NCBI GenBank assembly: GCA_014904845.1
Contig: MU119526.1
Coordinates: 1 to 55,918 of the forward strand
Direction of reading: 5' to 3'
Source: Acephala macrosclerotiorum
Taxonomy: Eukaryota > Ascomycota > Leotiomycetes > Helotiales > Mollisiaceae
DNA: 55,918 nucleotides
How positions within the stretch are numbered: position 1 is the stretch's first letter; every line of letters starts with the position of its first letter. The notes under the pieces are model-generated. The model ran no database searches, had not been told where the DNA came from, and saw nothing but the letters and a program-made list of their open reading frames with translations. This document shows, piece by piece, positions 1 through 10,227 of the stretch. The position numbers were made by a program, and so were the translations under genes.

Positions 1-1456
1 CTAGCTTTAGGCCTTTCTAATGCTTCAATCAGAACTTGATTTGGACGGATAATGGTAGAGTTATTGTCAAATGAAAAGGGGAGGGTAAATGGTGGGGTGC
101 GGGGTAAAAATGCAGTAGCGAATAATTTTTGTTTAGTACTGTATTCCGCTTGCGGAACTGCGTGCTGGAAATCCTGGGTTAGTCCTGAGAGCGCAGGGAG
201 TTTATCCGTTTCATTTGTCAGTCGCCGGAAAGAATAGTCTTCCATGAGTTCGTACCAGCGATCTCTCATTGCAACAGGGCCACCGGGAGCAAGACTCTCA
301 GAGAGCTGGTTTCGTATGAGCCATTGCTCGAAATCGTCTTCTGGCTTCTTGTGATGCCAAGGGAGTTGAGTGGATGCTTTGAGTTCTCGACATTCCCATA
401 GCATTTAATCCTTCCCGAAATGAATTTTTTTTCTTGATAGTTCTCTTTCCTGTAGTGTCCACGGGTTCTCAGAGGATGGTCTCCGTAATCTCGGTGCCTG
501 TACGGATTGTCGCCATATTCTTCGTGCCACTCTCGAGGCTCGTCTTCGAAAATGCGAATACGATAGGAGTAAGGGTCATTCTGGCTATCTCCAGAGTCGA
601 ACTCCAGAAACGTACCGATGTCTTGGATGTCAGAGACGAGTTGACAACCTTCCATGCTGTCTTTAGAGTCAAGAGCTGCGAGTGTGCAAAAGGATTGTCC
701 ATAAACGTCCGCCATGAGCGCAGCCTCTCTTGCCCAATCGTCCCCATCATCTTGAATGATACAAAAAGAGTCAATCCACAAGTATCGCTCGCCTAGCTCT
801 CGGGTGATGCGAACAGCGTCTCGGAAGGTGTTGGATAACTCGTCAATAGAAATCCTAGTCATTCTGTCCTTGAGATTTCCCTTAGTCGTCATGATAGGAC
901 TTTTTTGGGGCAGTCCCCAGCAATGGCTCGGTGTCATGTATTCCGGTTGAAACTGTTGATCGTTGAAATTTTCTATTCGAAGAGACACCAGCTTGACATC
1001 TTGCCCCGTTTGAAATGCTTGGAGATCTAGTAGTCTAGTAGGCAGGAAGCTCTCCAGGTCCCAGTTGCATGCATCATGATTCTGCCTGCAGTCTTGAATC
1101 CAAGTCTTCATGATTTGAAAGTTGTCCACATGGTCATCTACTCCCAGAGGAGGACCATCACCTGCGAAATAGAGTTTAGCGGCTTCGTCCATCGCAACTA
1201 TCACAAACGTAAAACCACAAATTCGATCTAAGTAAAAATTTGGCAGACTTACTCCACAGCTCGGGAACCCTAAAAAAGTGGCGTGAGATGTATCATCTTG
1301 CTGCACAGCAAGGCAAACACCTTGGTGACTATCCATAATCGCCCTCGACAACATAACCGTGATATTCTTGAGAGTCCACTCCTCCAGGAAATCTGTTTGG
1401 GCTGAGTGTGTAAGAATTCTGCATAGTGGACATCCCGCTGCAGCGGCTGCCTCCAT
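1..1456 (-). pseudogene. Broken HET-domain (heterokaryon incompatibility) gene, runs off left edge
   Basis: HET proteins trigger cell death after fusion of genetically different hyphae. The frame from 1456 down to about 464 carries HET landmarks: a GCPLCRIL segment near the N-terminus, SHCWG, then DAVRITRELGERYLWIDSFC, a run of acidic residues and CTLAA. Near 462 the frame breaks. Reading resumes one frame over with WTLQERELS, the typical HET continuation, is stopped by TAA at 405-407 exactly before MLWECREL, and then stays open to base 1. The stop is one C-to-T change from CAA (Gln). Upstream of the ATG at 1456 the same frame stays open to about 1607 with HET-like sequence (PWGSYVKLQ) but no ATG, so the real start is lost or lies beyond an intron. 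Two independent lesions make this a pseudogene unless both are assembly errors. Confidence 0.85.
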
Positions 1457-1606
1457 AGATCTGTAGGGTTGGAGCTTTACGTATGAACCCCAAGGGAAGC
1501 CTTTGTCATCGAGGTTCGGCCTAGAAATGGGGAGGAATTGAGAGGCATTTTTTGCAGATTTGAGACGGCATCTTGGTGATTTGATGTTCGAGCTAATGTT
1601 GGTTTA

Positions 1607-2107
1607 TGGATCTAATTGAATACGTAGGTTAGGTACATGTATATATCCCAGAGCACTCCATCCTTGGGCGCTTGGGAGAACAGGCCCCACATCCCGCAAG
1701 ACGGCCGCTTAGGCTCTCTTTGAGGCTCTTGCGGCGCCTAGAAGCATCTACTAGCCAACCGCCTAGACCACTCAATCGCCTAATTATACCCTGTCCGAAC
1801 ACCAAAAATTGGAGATTTTTTTAAAATGCCTTGGAAATCCTGAAAACTTCTAGGATTACTATATTGGCATCATTGACCATGAATATCTGCGTAAAATCCT
1901 GATTCTATGTCGTTATTGAGGTGAAATCACGGTTTGTATTGGTTTAATATGTATATATAAAAAAAAAAAAACGCTTAGATTTTGATATTTCTCCCCCCTA
2001 TTATTACCCCTATTACTAAAGGCGGTGATAATTATTCCTCCCGGTATCTTCGTAAGGCCTGAAGGCTTTTTGGTGTTCGTAACGCTCACTTCCTCAACAC
2101 AATATGC
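1607..2107. other. Intergenic, no gene seen
   Basis: No coding frame with recognisable content was found. There is a 13-base A run near 1960-1972 next to a TATATA stretch. Nothing else stands out. Confidence 0.5.
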
Positions 2108-3552
2108 TCACAAGCCGCTTCTGCCACTGCTACTAGCTGGCGGGCTTTCGGCTGCGCTAGAAGTTGTAGACCAGACACCAGCGAGCATATTGCCGGAGCC
2201 TTTGCCAGATGTTGTACCAACTATTGCAGGGTTGAGGATTGGCTTGCCGTAAACGCGGATACCAGCCTCCCATAGCTCCTTGACAACTCCGGCATACTTA
2301 GCAAACTCCCCGTCATATCGGACACCGTTGTTGCCAAGCGTGATGAATACTTCCATGAATATATGGCATTCACGGTTTGTTTCATCGTCGCCGGGTCCAA
2401 ATATAACACGATCCGGATTTTCGTCCCTCGGGCCAGTCATGAAATGGATTTCCAATTTGTCTTGGACATACCACTTAATCATCGCATGGTACGTAGGCTT
2501 GTTCCGGTTCTGTGGATATGATCTGCGTGTAATATTGTATTAGTGATCATCTCGAGGATTCGCACAAGCTGGGCAGGCATAGAGTAGAGCACTGTAGTCT
2601 GTTCTGGAACTTAACCTCCAGTTTCCCAAATCTACTAGCCCATAGCCGCAGTTGCGTCTCAGCACAAAGGAAGACTTACCGAAAGAACACAAGAATTGCA
2701 TCTTTACATGCCACATCGATCAGACAGTTGTGAATAGCTTCCCGCCAAGTGATAGGCGTCGGAGCTTCGGTGATCTTGGGACGGTGGAGTTGAGACCATA
2801 GCACTAATCATGGACTGTTTTTCATGACTCACCTGGGTGCGTGAACCATCCTTCCGAACCTTAACGAAACGAGAGGACTCTGGGCCGATAAATGTCCATT
2901 TGTTTTGCCAGTTGAAGTCTTCTGATACGACGGTCGTCTCTTCACCAGGTTGGAGCACAAAAGCTCCTCTCTTACTTGATGAATCGATCACAATTCCAGT
3001 TTTCTTGCAACGCGCAAGATGATGAATGCCCAATTTGTAAAAGTTGAAATCAAATATATTTGGGTGCTGTCTTTCGAGCCGTGTAGCCGTCTGTATAGCG
3101 AATGATGTGCAACGTCCGGTACCATTGTTGACAACAAGGTTAAAATTGTCATCAGAAAACTGTAGCAACCAGGCCTTTGTCCTTTGAAACTCCACTGGCT
3201 TTGGGTCCGCATTCCTATCCACTGCCAGTCTCATCTCATAGTCTGTGAAATCGTTCTGGTCGAGGATCACACTCCGTTTTCGCAGATATGCGTCATATGT
3301 AACGCCTCTCTTCTTGATTAAGAAGTCGAGCATTACTAGGGAGGTGTATGAACCATTGTGGAAGGTATCGCGCCACTGCATCTGCGCCCATTGAGTAGGC
3401 TCGTTCGCGACCAGTCCACCTCCCCCATGGCCTATTCCTGCGGATGAACTACCTCGTGGCGTTGAAGCACCGCGAGAATTACCTCGGCGCCAGTTTCTCC
3501 AGCCGCGACTTCGTCCCCGTCCTTGCTGCTGATTTGGCTCGGGAGCGCTCAT
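2108..3552 (-). CDS. Three-exon unknown protein with RGG-like N-terminus and possible Cys-His-Asp core
   Basis: Proposed exons are 3552-2833, 2774-2680 and 2523-2108, with GTGAGT and GTAAGT donors, AAG and CAG acceptors, and a frame that closes at every junction; about 410 residues. I chose the ATG at 3552 (MSAPEPNQQQ); an in-frame ATG at 3705 would add a hydrophobic 51-residue extension that looks like untranslated leader. The N-terminus is rich in Gly, Arg and Trp (GRGRSRGWRNWRRGN), as in RNA-binding RGG tracts. The central part has GRCTSF, then GIHHLARC, then GIVIDSS, an order of Cys, His and Asp reminiscent of papain-fold or transglutaminase-like enzymes; this is inference from motif order only. 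The C-terminus is Ser/Gly-rich. I do not recognise the family. It looks intact, unlike its neighbours. Confidence 0.65.
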
Positions 3553-4387
3553 CCTAGACGAGGCTAGGATACTGATTATATATGGTTCCCAAAGAAAAAA
3601 ATCCGAAAGAAGGACGACAGAATGATATAAGGAGCGAAGCAATAGACGGAAGATGATAGCAAAGTGGAAATGATTTAACAAGGCTACAGAAACCGCCAAT
3701 CGCATATTATGGCTTCGTGTTCTTCGAAGCGCATCTGATCATGCAGCCACACGAAGGCGGACGGCATAATATCTGTCCATTTTTAAGCGACGGGCATGAA
3801 CACCAAAACTTGGAGTAGACCTCTTTCTGCGCGACCCAATGCAATGCCAATACTACTTGAAACTAATTATAGTTAATACTGTTAAGTAGAGCAAAAGTTT
3901 ATGTATCTTTTTGATTGATTTTATAATACTGAAGTAGCGCCAAGTGGTGGGGTTTTCCATCGTCGCACAAAGGTTGTTCTAGCTAGTTGTTAAGAGTTTG
4001 GAAAATGGACGGATTTTAATGCTCGCTGCCTTCGTATGTAGGGTTGCGGGGTCGATGAATAGGAATAAACAGGCAAGGAAGGGCTCAGGTGGATATAGGA
4101 GGATTGTCGTTGAGGAGGCAAAATCTATTTTCGGGCAGCCTGCCTTGAGACAAAGGTGAACTGCGTTTGTTGGTTTTAGCGGGCCAGTCACAAAGGGAGC
4201 TTGAGTCACCGCTGCCGCACAAAGCCGGCGGGAGGGCCATGAAATACCAGTCAGCCCCTCCCAAATCGCCTTCCGATCTTCACCCGTCGCACATCCAACG
4301 TCAGCGCCAGCCCTCTGAGTCTCAACAACTCCAACGCGATATTTCTTCTTTCTATTGCGACTTGATACTCGACCTAAAGCCCAGACG
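3553..4387. other. Intergenic, no gene seen
   Basis: A minus-strand open frame of 150 codons (3979-4431) overlaps the 5' end of the next gene, lacks splice or family support, and is treated as a shadow. No other signal was noticed. Confidence 0.45.
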
Positions 4388-4837
4388 ATGCCTTTCTTTA
4401 GAAGGTCGTCTAAGCAGCCGAAAAAGGTCACGGATGAGGACGCATTGCGTCAGAATATGACAAGTAAGTTACTCTATGCCATCCTCCGTTGCATTTCCAC
4501 CCTTTCAAAGTTTTTCACCCCTTCTCTACGTTCTCTTCGTCTGATAACAATCTCATTAGCCAGATTAAAAGCGAAATCCGCCGCCACAAATACAACGGAA
4601 TTTGACGAATGGGGCCCAGAATGCGAGGAAGGGTGGAATCCCGCGGATGAAGCAAGACAGGCGAAAAGATTGGAAGCCTGGCAGTCTTCGCAGGCGCAAG
4701 GGCCTGAAGTTGGGAATAACAGGATGACTTACTCTCCCTCAGAGTTCCGAGCATACCAAAATCCACGACAAAACCCACAGCAACCACTAAAAGACCTCAG
4801 ATTGCGCTCTAAGGAATCCAACCTATTGGCACGTTGA
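4388..4837 (+). CDS. Small hydrophilic hypothetical protein, two exons
   Basis: Exon 1 is 4388-4463 and exon 2 is 4560-4837, joined by a 96-bp intron with GTAAGT donor and CATTAG acceptor; the frame closes (ACA A|CC AGA). The product is about 117 residues, starts MPFFRRSSKQPKK, and is basic at both ends with an acidic Trp-containing middle (EFDEWGPECEEGW) and a Gln/Pro-rich tail. There is no signal peptide or membrane segment. I do not recognise the family. The clean splice and conserved-looking WGPECEEGW core argue that it is a real gene. Confidence 0.6.
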   Translation: MPFFRRSSKQPKKVTDEDALRQNMTSKLLYAILRCISTLSKFFTPSLRSLRLITISLARLKAKSAATNTTEFDEWGPECEEGWNPADEARQAKRLEAWQSSQAQGPEVGNNRMTYSPSEFRAYQNPRQNPQQPLKDLRLRSKESNLLAR

Positions 4838-5850
4838 ACCGCAAGCCGTCGAACAACAGAAGGGTTTGATTGGATTAGCGTGGCGATCTCCATGTTTTTG
4901 TTAGTCGCCACTATACTATGGTATGGTTTATGAAGGAGTGAGGCCCTTCGGGGAGGGATTAATGTATGCCTATACGTGCAACAGTCTCAAGGATGGTTTA
5001 CTGACATTTTGGTACGTAGCATCAAGGAGATTCAGGGCTTCCATGACACGATATCGTTCACCTAGTACGATGTTTGTAAACAAATTCAAACTCCCCTTCT
5101 AGGAACAGGGTGCTCTAGCTCACCACTAGGGATTAACTGGAGCCATCAATAATATAAGAAACGAGGATTGAAGGAATCTAATAGTGATAGATGCTAGATG
5201 CATAGCAGAGCAGATGATTAAATCTGTCTCCCGTCTTAGGTCCCACGTTTTATTATAAGACAACGAAAATTGAAGGTATCGCGCTGTCTACCGTTATTCA
5301 ATCATAGCCTCATTGTTTCTTCACTTTGAACAGTTCTTGAAAGTACGTTATTGGGAATGAGAGATAGTGGGATCTTGCCTTATTCAGGACAGCACGAACA
5401 TCGAGAGCTGAATGGAGTACGGTGGAGCTATATACGGGCACATGATAATGTCGTCTATCATTCTTTTCCTATTCATTTGCTGAAGAAGTCGAAGTTTCAC
5501 CATATCTGTACATATACAGTACCTCGAGGGTATGTGAACATAGCCTTGTAGCATATAAGAGTCCGGCAGGCAAGTTACTGCTCTGGGGCCAGCTTGAGTC
5601 TCCTGTCGTAGGCGGGTGTCCTCCCTGCCCTCTAGAATAGTATTATACATCACAACTATTGCTTTCATGGTTCTCCGCATAAGATGATTCAATCATTTGC
5701 ATAATTGTTAGCGGATGAGAAGCATTTTGTGAAAGTGTCATCAATTGGCATTCAATAGAATGGTTCCTCCATGCAAACGTCCCGCATTTCAACAACTCTG
5801 AGATAACCTCAGGGCAGGTAGTCTACCGTATCCTAGCTATTTTCGTCTCT
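4838..5850. other. Intergenic, no gene seen
   Basis: Only short unsupported frames on both strands (for example 5351-5551 plus and 5384-5692 minus, mutually overlapping). No domain, signal peptide or splice evidence was found. Confidence 0.45.
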
Positions 5851-6198
5851 TCAGATGACAAATAACACACCTCCGAATCCAACTAGGAAGCCCAGGACCT
5901 CAACACCTGCAGTTTGGATGGATAAGACGAAATCTCCCCACCTCCCCCTCGCTTCAGACTTCGCGGTCCCAGTGGCAGCACTGCAGTCAAAGTACTGACA
6001 ACACAGTGGACCAGGACATGTTACAGAGCTGAGAGCTTCTTTCTCTTGCCTTGTCGGAGAGGCGTTGCTCGCAAGTGCTAGCGTCATGGTCCTAGTCTGA
6101 CTTTCCTTCACGGAGTTTTGAGATGTTGAGATAGTTGGCGACTGGGCTGCGATGATTGAGGTCGTGAAAGCGAGCAGAGCAAGATTGAGGAGTTGCAT
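5851..6198 (-). CDS. Small secreted, probably GPI-anchored protein
   Basis: An intronless frame of 115 residues. The first 18-19 residues (MQLLNLALLAFTTSIIAA) form a clear signal peptide ending in a small-residue cleavage site. The middle is Ser/Thr-rich with a compact cysteine cluster (TCPGPLCCQYFDCSA, four Cys). The last 18 residues are hydrophobic (VEVLGFLVGFGGVLFV), as expected for a GPI-attachment signal. The likely location is the cell surface or wall. Size and cysteines also fit a small effector-like secreted protein, but no family is recognised. The ATG at 6198 is the only sensible start. Confidence 0.6.
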   Translation of the reverse strand: MQLLNLALLAFTTSIIAAQSPTISTSQNSVKESQTRTMTLALASNASPTRQEKEALSSVTCPGPLCCQYFDCSAATGTAKSEARGRWGDFVLSIQTAGVEVLGFLVGFGGVLFVI

Positions 6199-6497
6199 GG
6201 TTAAGACTCTGTCTTCTTGGTTTAGTTCGTGAGTGCTTATTGAGGGAAAATATAGTTTGAAGACGGTTTAGTTGTGATCAAGTTCTCAGGAATCTGATGT
6301 TTCCGAGAAACTTTTATTTACAAGTCCATGTTATTACTCTCTGAATGTCCGTCAATGGAATGATTCTCAACCTTGATCTCAAGTCCTGAATGCGTATTTT
6401 ACTTTATCGATCCACTTTTCTCCTTAGATGCACTACCAGCCCCACCGCCGCGGCTGGCATGGCTAACACAGAGGATCCCTCGGTATATTTTCGATTA

Positions 6498-8204
6498 TCA
6501 GATGACTTTCACCATAGCCCTCACCCCCTTCGAGTCGAAGTTCGGCATCGTAACGTGGAAGTCATGCACGAAAGCTACATCACTCTCATCCGTCTCCCAC
6601 AAAGTCATATCGAAACCCCTCACTAGCGCTCTGTCACAAGGTACAGCTCAGCACGTGCTAGTTCGATGCCTAAACATTTCCTTCTACCTTTGCCAAAGGC
6701 TATATTAAACTTGCGACGTTCGCGACTTTCGTCTCCAAGCCATCGCTCGGGATCAAACTTGAATGGATCAGGGAATACACTTTCCGCAGTGTGTGCGCTC
6801 AGGGTTGTGACGCTAATTGGTGTGCCTGGAGGTATGGTGTATGATTTACCAGCACCTGGGGAGGATAAGACGTGCGATGAGGGGGTGTAAGTGAGTGTTT
6901 CGTGAGCGATGCGCGCAGTTCTCGCTGTGACTCCGAAGCCTAAACGGTTACCTTCCTCGATGACTCCTGACAGGTAGGGTAATTGCTCAAGATTACCCTA
7001 GGATGCTGAGCTTGGAACCATGCTGAGTTTAGCGCGAAGCTTTTTTAGGATTTCGGGATTGTCAAGCAGGTGATAGAAGATGATATTGAGACTCTTGACG
7101 GGTGATTCGGTCCCGGCAAGGACCAGAAGTGCGCCCTCCTGCTCGAGACGAAGCAGGGATTTTTCGGATGGGGGTAAGACCGGACTGTCGAGAACAGAAT
7201 CGTACACTGAATCTTTGCCCGTTGGGCCAAGTGGCTTGTCGCAGGCAACTCCTGACGCTTTGGCTTTCATGATCACGATCAGTTCAGCACGCACTTTCTG
7301 AACCCCGGTCAGCAACTGCGTAGGTGGTGAAAGTCTCAACTCACGTCAAGCAATGCCAGCATATCAATCAACCCAGGCGGCATTAATGGCTTGCTTATGG
7401 ATAAAGGGAGAGACTCCAGGAAGTCTGGGAGTCAGGGAAAGTGTTTGTTGGTATTGATTCCCTTCAGAAGCTCGTAGCTGTAGTGCCGGAGGAGAGCAGC
7501 CTTCGCCTCGTCCGATAGAATATCCGTCTGATGGGCGAACAAGAAGTTCGAGGTGACACTTTCTTCTGTCAACATAAATCTATCTGATTGGAATAGACTA
7601 CCTGCTCGTTTGAAAATGCAAAGAACATGTCGGAGAGGTTAACGGGTGTCTTTGCAACGGAATGCTTCTTGATCACCTGACACAACTCTTCAATTTTCTG
7701 CGTGATCAATGGCTCAAGATGAAGGACGTTTCGCTTGCTGAAGAACGGACTGAGTGCTTCACGACGTTTTCTGTGGGCGTCATGGCCGACTGACGTGCCC
7801 ACGCCACCTGGAACTCGCAAAGTCCGCAGTTGATATTCGTATTTCTCTCTGCGAGAAGACGACGGCGCATACACTGTGTCTAGGAAGCCAACATCACTCA
7901 CGTAAAGCTCGTCTGGTGTGACACGTATGATTGGCCCTTTAGTAGCACCCATAGTCAGTAACGCCGTACTGCTGGGAGCAGGTTCAACAGACTTACCATA
8001 TTGATTGTGGAGCTCCTGGATCTTGAAGACATATCTCCCCCGCTGAACTACATCAAAGTAGAACTCATACCACCAAGTGAGCGCTGCAAGTCTTGGTCCT
8101 GGTATGTGTGCTAGGGGATGGAAGAAGAGCCGACGTATCGCGCCAAAAACGGTCAGCAGCAAGGCCAAGAACGATGCTGTTCCAACGATTTCAAGAATAG
8201 CCAT
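6498..8204 (-). pseudogene. Cytochrome P450 pseudogene (two in-frame stops plus a frameshift)
   Basis: A microsomal P450 would oxidise small hydrophobic substrates using a heme thiolate. The N-terminus has a membrane anchor (LALLLTVFGAI), then HPLAHIPGPRLAALTWWYEFY. Introns with proper signals interrupt it near 7997-7937, 7606-7568 and 7344-7298. The heme loop FGKGRRKCLG, the PERW segment (FDPERWLGD) and an I-helix-like GTESPVKSLN are readable. Lesions: TGA at 7432-7434 after NTNKHFP where Trp is expected, TAG at 6998-7000 where Trp is expected, and a frameshift near 6626-6634 just after ELYLVT, beyond which the C-terminus resumes in another frame and ends at 6498. TGG to TAG is a CpA-to-TpA change on the opposite strand. 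The gene cannot give a full enzyme. Confidence 0.88.
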
Positions 8205-8868
8205 GAATGCAGTGTGAATGGATCAAGGCCATAAACAATATTCGGGACGTCGTTACAACTATGAAGACCTCGGTAGTGTCAGCGGCGAAGTTCAGGAAGT
8301 GGGGTCATTCGGTTCGTATCTTGCGATATCTCACGGCGTTCTAACCTGAAAGTTCTAGCAGGGGGTTGGATAAATGTTTTCCATGAAGAGGAGACCTTCC
8401 CTTATCAATCTGGAAAGCGCTGCGCCCCTTGACTAGCACCCGCGGACCGAAACCGTCTTATGTCATGTGACGCTCTTGAATGCAGATCTTAGCGAGGAGG
8501 AAAGGGTTGATCTGAGACTTTGATCGTTCCTCTATTAGATGCCTCATGATAATATCAGTAAGTTTATGTCCACGGAGTGGTTCATGTTCTTGTTGAAATA
8601 GATTTTAGTAAGGTCCAAGATCTGGTGGATACTTCAGTGTGAAGCACCCCACATTCGCTTAGCATTCAGGGGGTTCACTCGGCGTTGAAGCTTCTTCGCA
8701 AAGGCCAGCGAATCAAATTCGCTCTCGCACCCGATTGTGTGCCTTGGGTTTTCTCAAATGTCTTGGATGAGTGAATGGGGTTTCGAATGATAGGCTACAT
8801 CCTAGATAGCCTTTCCTTTTTTGATAGCTTTGCTGCTACGTCACCTACAGTGGGGAAGGCTAAACAAT
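8205..8868. other. Intergenic, no gene seen
   Basis: Lies between two diverging broken genes (P450 minus, GFA plus). No open frame of note and no clear promoter element was recognised. Confidence 0.4.
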
Positions 8869-9423
8869 ATGCTAGCACAACGCTCCCCGGTCTTTCAAAT
8901 CGCAATACCAAATGAGACACACATTTTCCTCCTTTATGAGTGCGTCGGTTACAGCGCTCCGCAAGAGCACCCATTCTATAAAGGCTGCTGCCATTGCGGC
9001 TTCATCACCTACTCCGTCCGTCTCAACTTAACTACTCTTAATCCAAAGACCGGCGCCAGCATCACAAAGTGCAATTGCACCTTCTGTTTGAAGGGAGGCG
9101 GTACCTTGGTCATGCCCAAAGAAGGGTCCTTCAAGCTGCTCACTCCAACCGAGGGAATGGACGCCCTCACAGACTCCACGTCCAACACAAATCGGATTCG
9201 CCATCGCTTCTGCCCCAAGTGCGGTGTCAGATGCTTCCTCAACAGTATCTTCGAAGTCAGGTCAGGAGGTGAAGATTTGGAGGATCAACGTTTGGCGCTT
9301 GGTGAGAGGGAAGAAGGGAAACCACTGCCGGAGCTCAAGGATATCAAACAGAAGTTCCCAAGAAGGGACGATTAAGGGAATAGAGGGCTGGCAGATGAGC
9401 CTTACAAGCGCGGTGTGTGCTGA
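8869..9423 (+). pseudogene. GFA/CENP-V family gene, probably frameshifted
   Basis: GFA-domain proteins are small zinc proteins related to glutathione-dependent formaldehyde-activating enzyme. The frame shows all zinc motifs in order: GCCHCG, CNCTFC and FCPKCGVRCF. The N-terminus before SAPQEHPFYKG is not family-like and the usual start may be lost (the line given starts at the first in-frame ATG). After FEV the expected sequence GQEVKIWRINV is in the next frame; it then switches back to give GKPLPELKDIK, and a typical C-terminus (LADEPYK) sits in yet another frame, ending at 9421-9423. The shifts lie near 9258, 9300 and 9370. A short frame to 9375 remains open, so a truncated zinc protein cannot be excluded. 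Confidence 0.7.
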
Positions 9424-10227
9424 TCTCTCTTTGCATACAACGTTGTAATTAACTAGTACTTACCCAATTAGGTCCGATCACGTAGCTTTAAGCTGCAAAA
9501 ACATTATTTGTTCTAAGTTGATGCTCTCTAACACTACTAAGAGGAAAATTTAGAGACAAGATGTTTGGGATCCAATCGTACTAATTAAACTGTTCTAGAC
9601 ATAGTAAGGCAGAGTCGAAGTCCCACGTGCTCGGCAGATCCTTCCCCTTTCGAGTTGACTCAAGCACCATTTCAGGGTTTCAAACTTCCAACGACATCTC
9701 ACTTATTCTCTCTCCATCTGATACGAATATACATTCAAAAGCCTTCGCAGCCTCGCAATTTGCTACGAGTTTTACTTTGATCCGCATATGCCCTCTTTGT
9801 CCGTCGATTACATGTGTCCACGTGGCCGTCACTGACCAGATAGTCCAGACCGTTTCGTATCAGACCCGTCCATGTGATTCGAGAGAGATTCCCCAGATAT
9901 ATCTGCCATCACATTGAGTGTGACTCCCGCACCAGCTAACTCCATCGTCTAATAAGGAACCACCTCGATCCCTTTGCATACGTCCAACCCCTTTCATTCT
10001 CACCCCAGATTCCCGGGTTCCACTCCTTCACCAGAACGCAATGTTCACCGAATTATCTAGATTGCAGCCAGGCTGCATTTTACTACCTTTAACTGGGTCC
10101 TGATGTCCCCCAGCCATCCCATCTTCACTGAATTCCATCGCATCATCCGGGCTTGAACTGATACCATATTATACAAGCGCATCCCTCTCGTCTTCAGTAT
10201 CTTCATCAGGAGGTGAGCCTCAGACTG
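9424..10227. other. Intergenic, no gene seen
   Basis: A 96-codon frame at 9627-9917 has no supporting feature. This should contain the 3' region of the ankyrin gene on the minus strand. Confidence 0.4.

Noticed and set aside
3979..4431. 150-codon minus-strand frame
   Set aside because: Overlaps the better-supported spliced gene at 4388-4837, has no domain or splice pattern.
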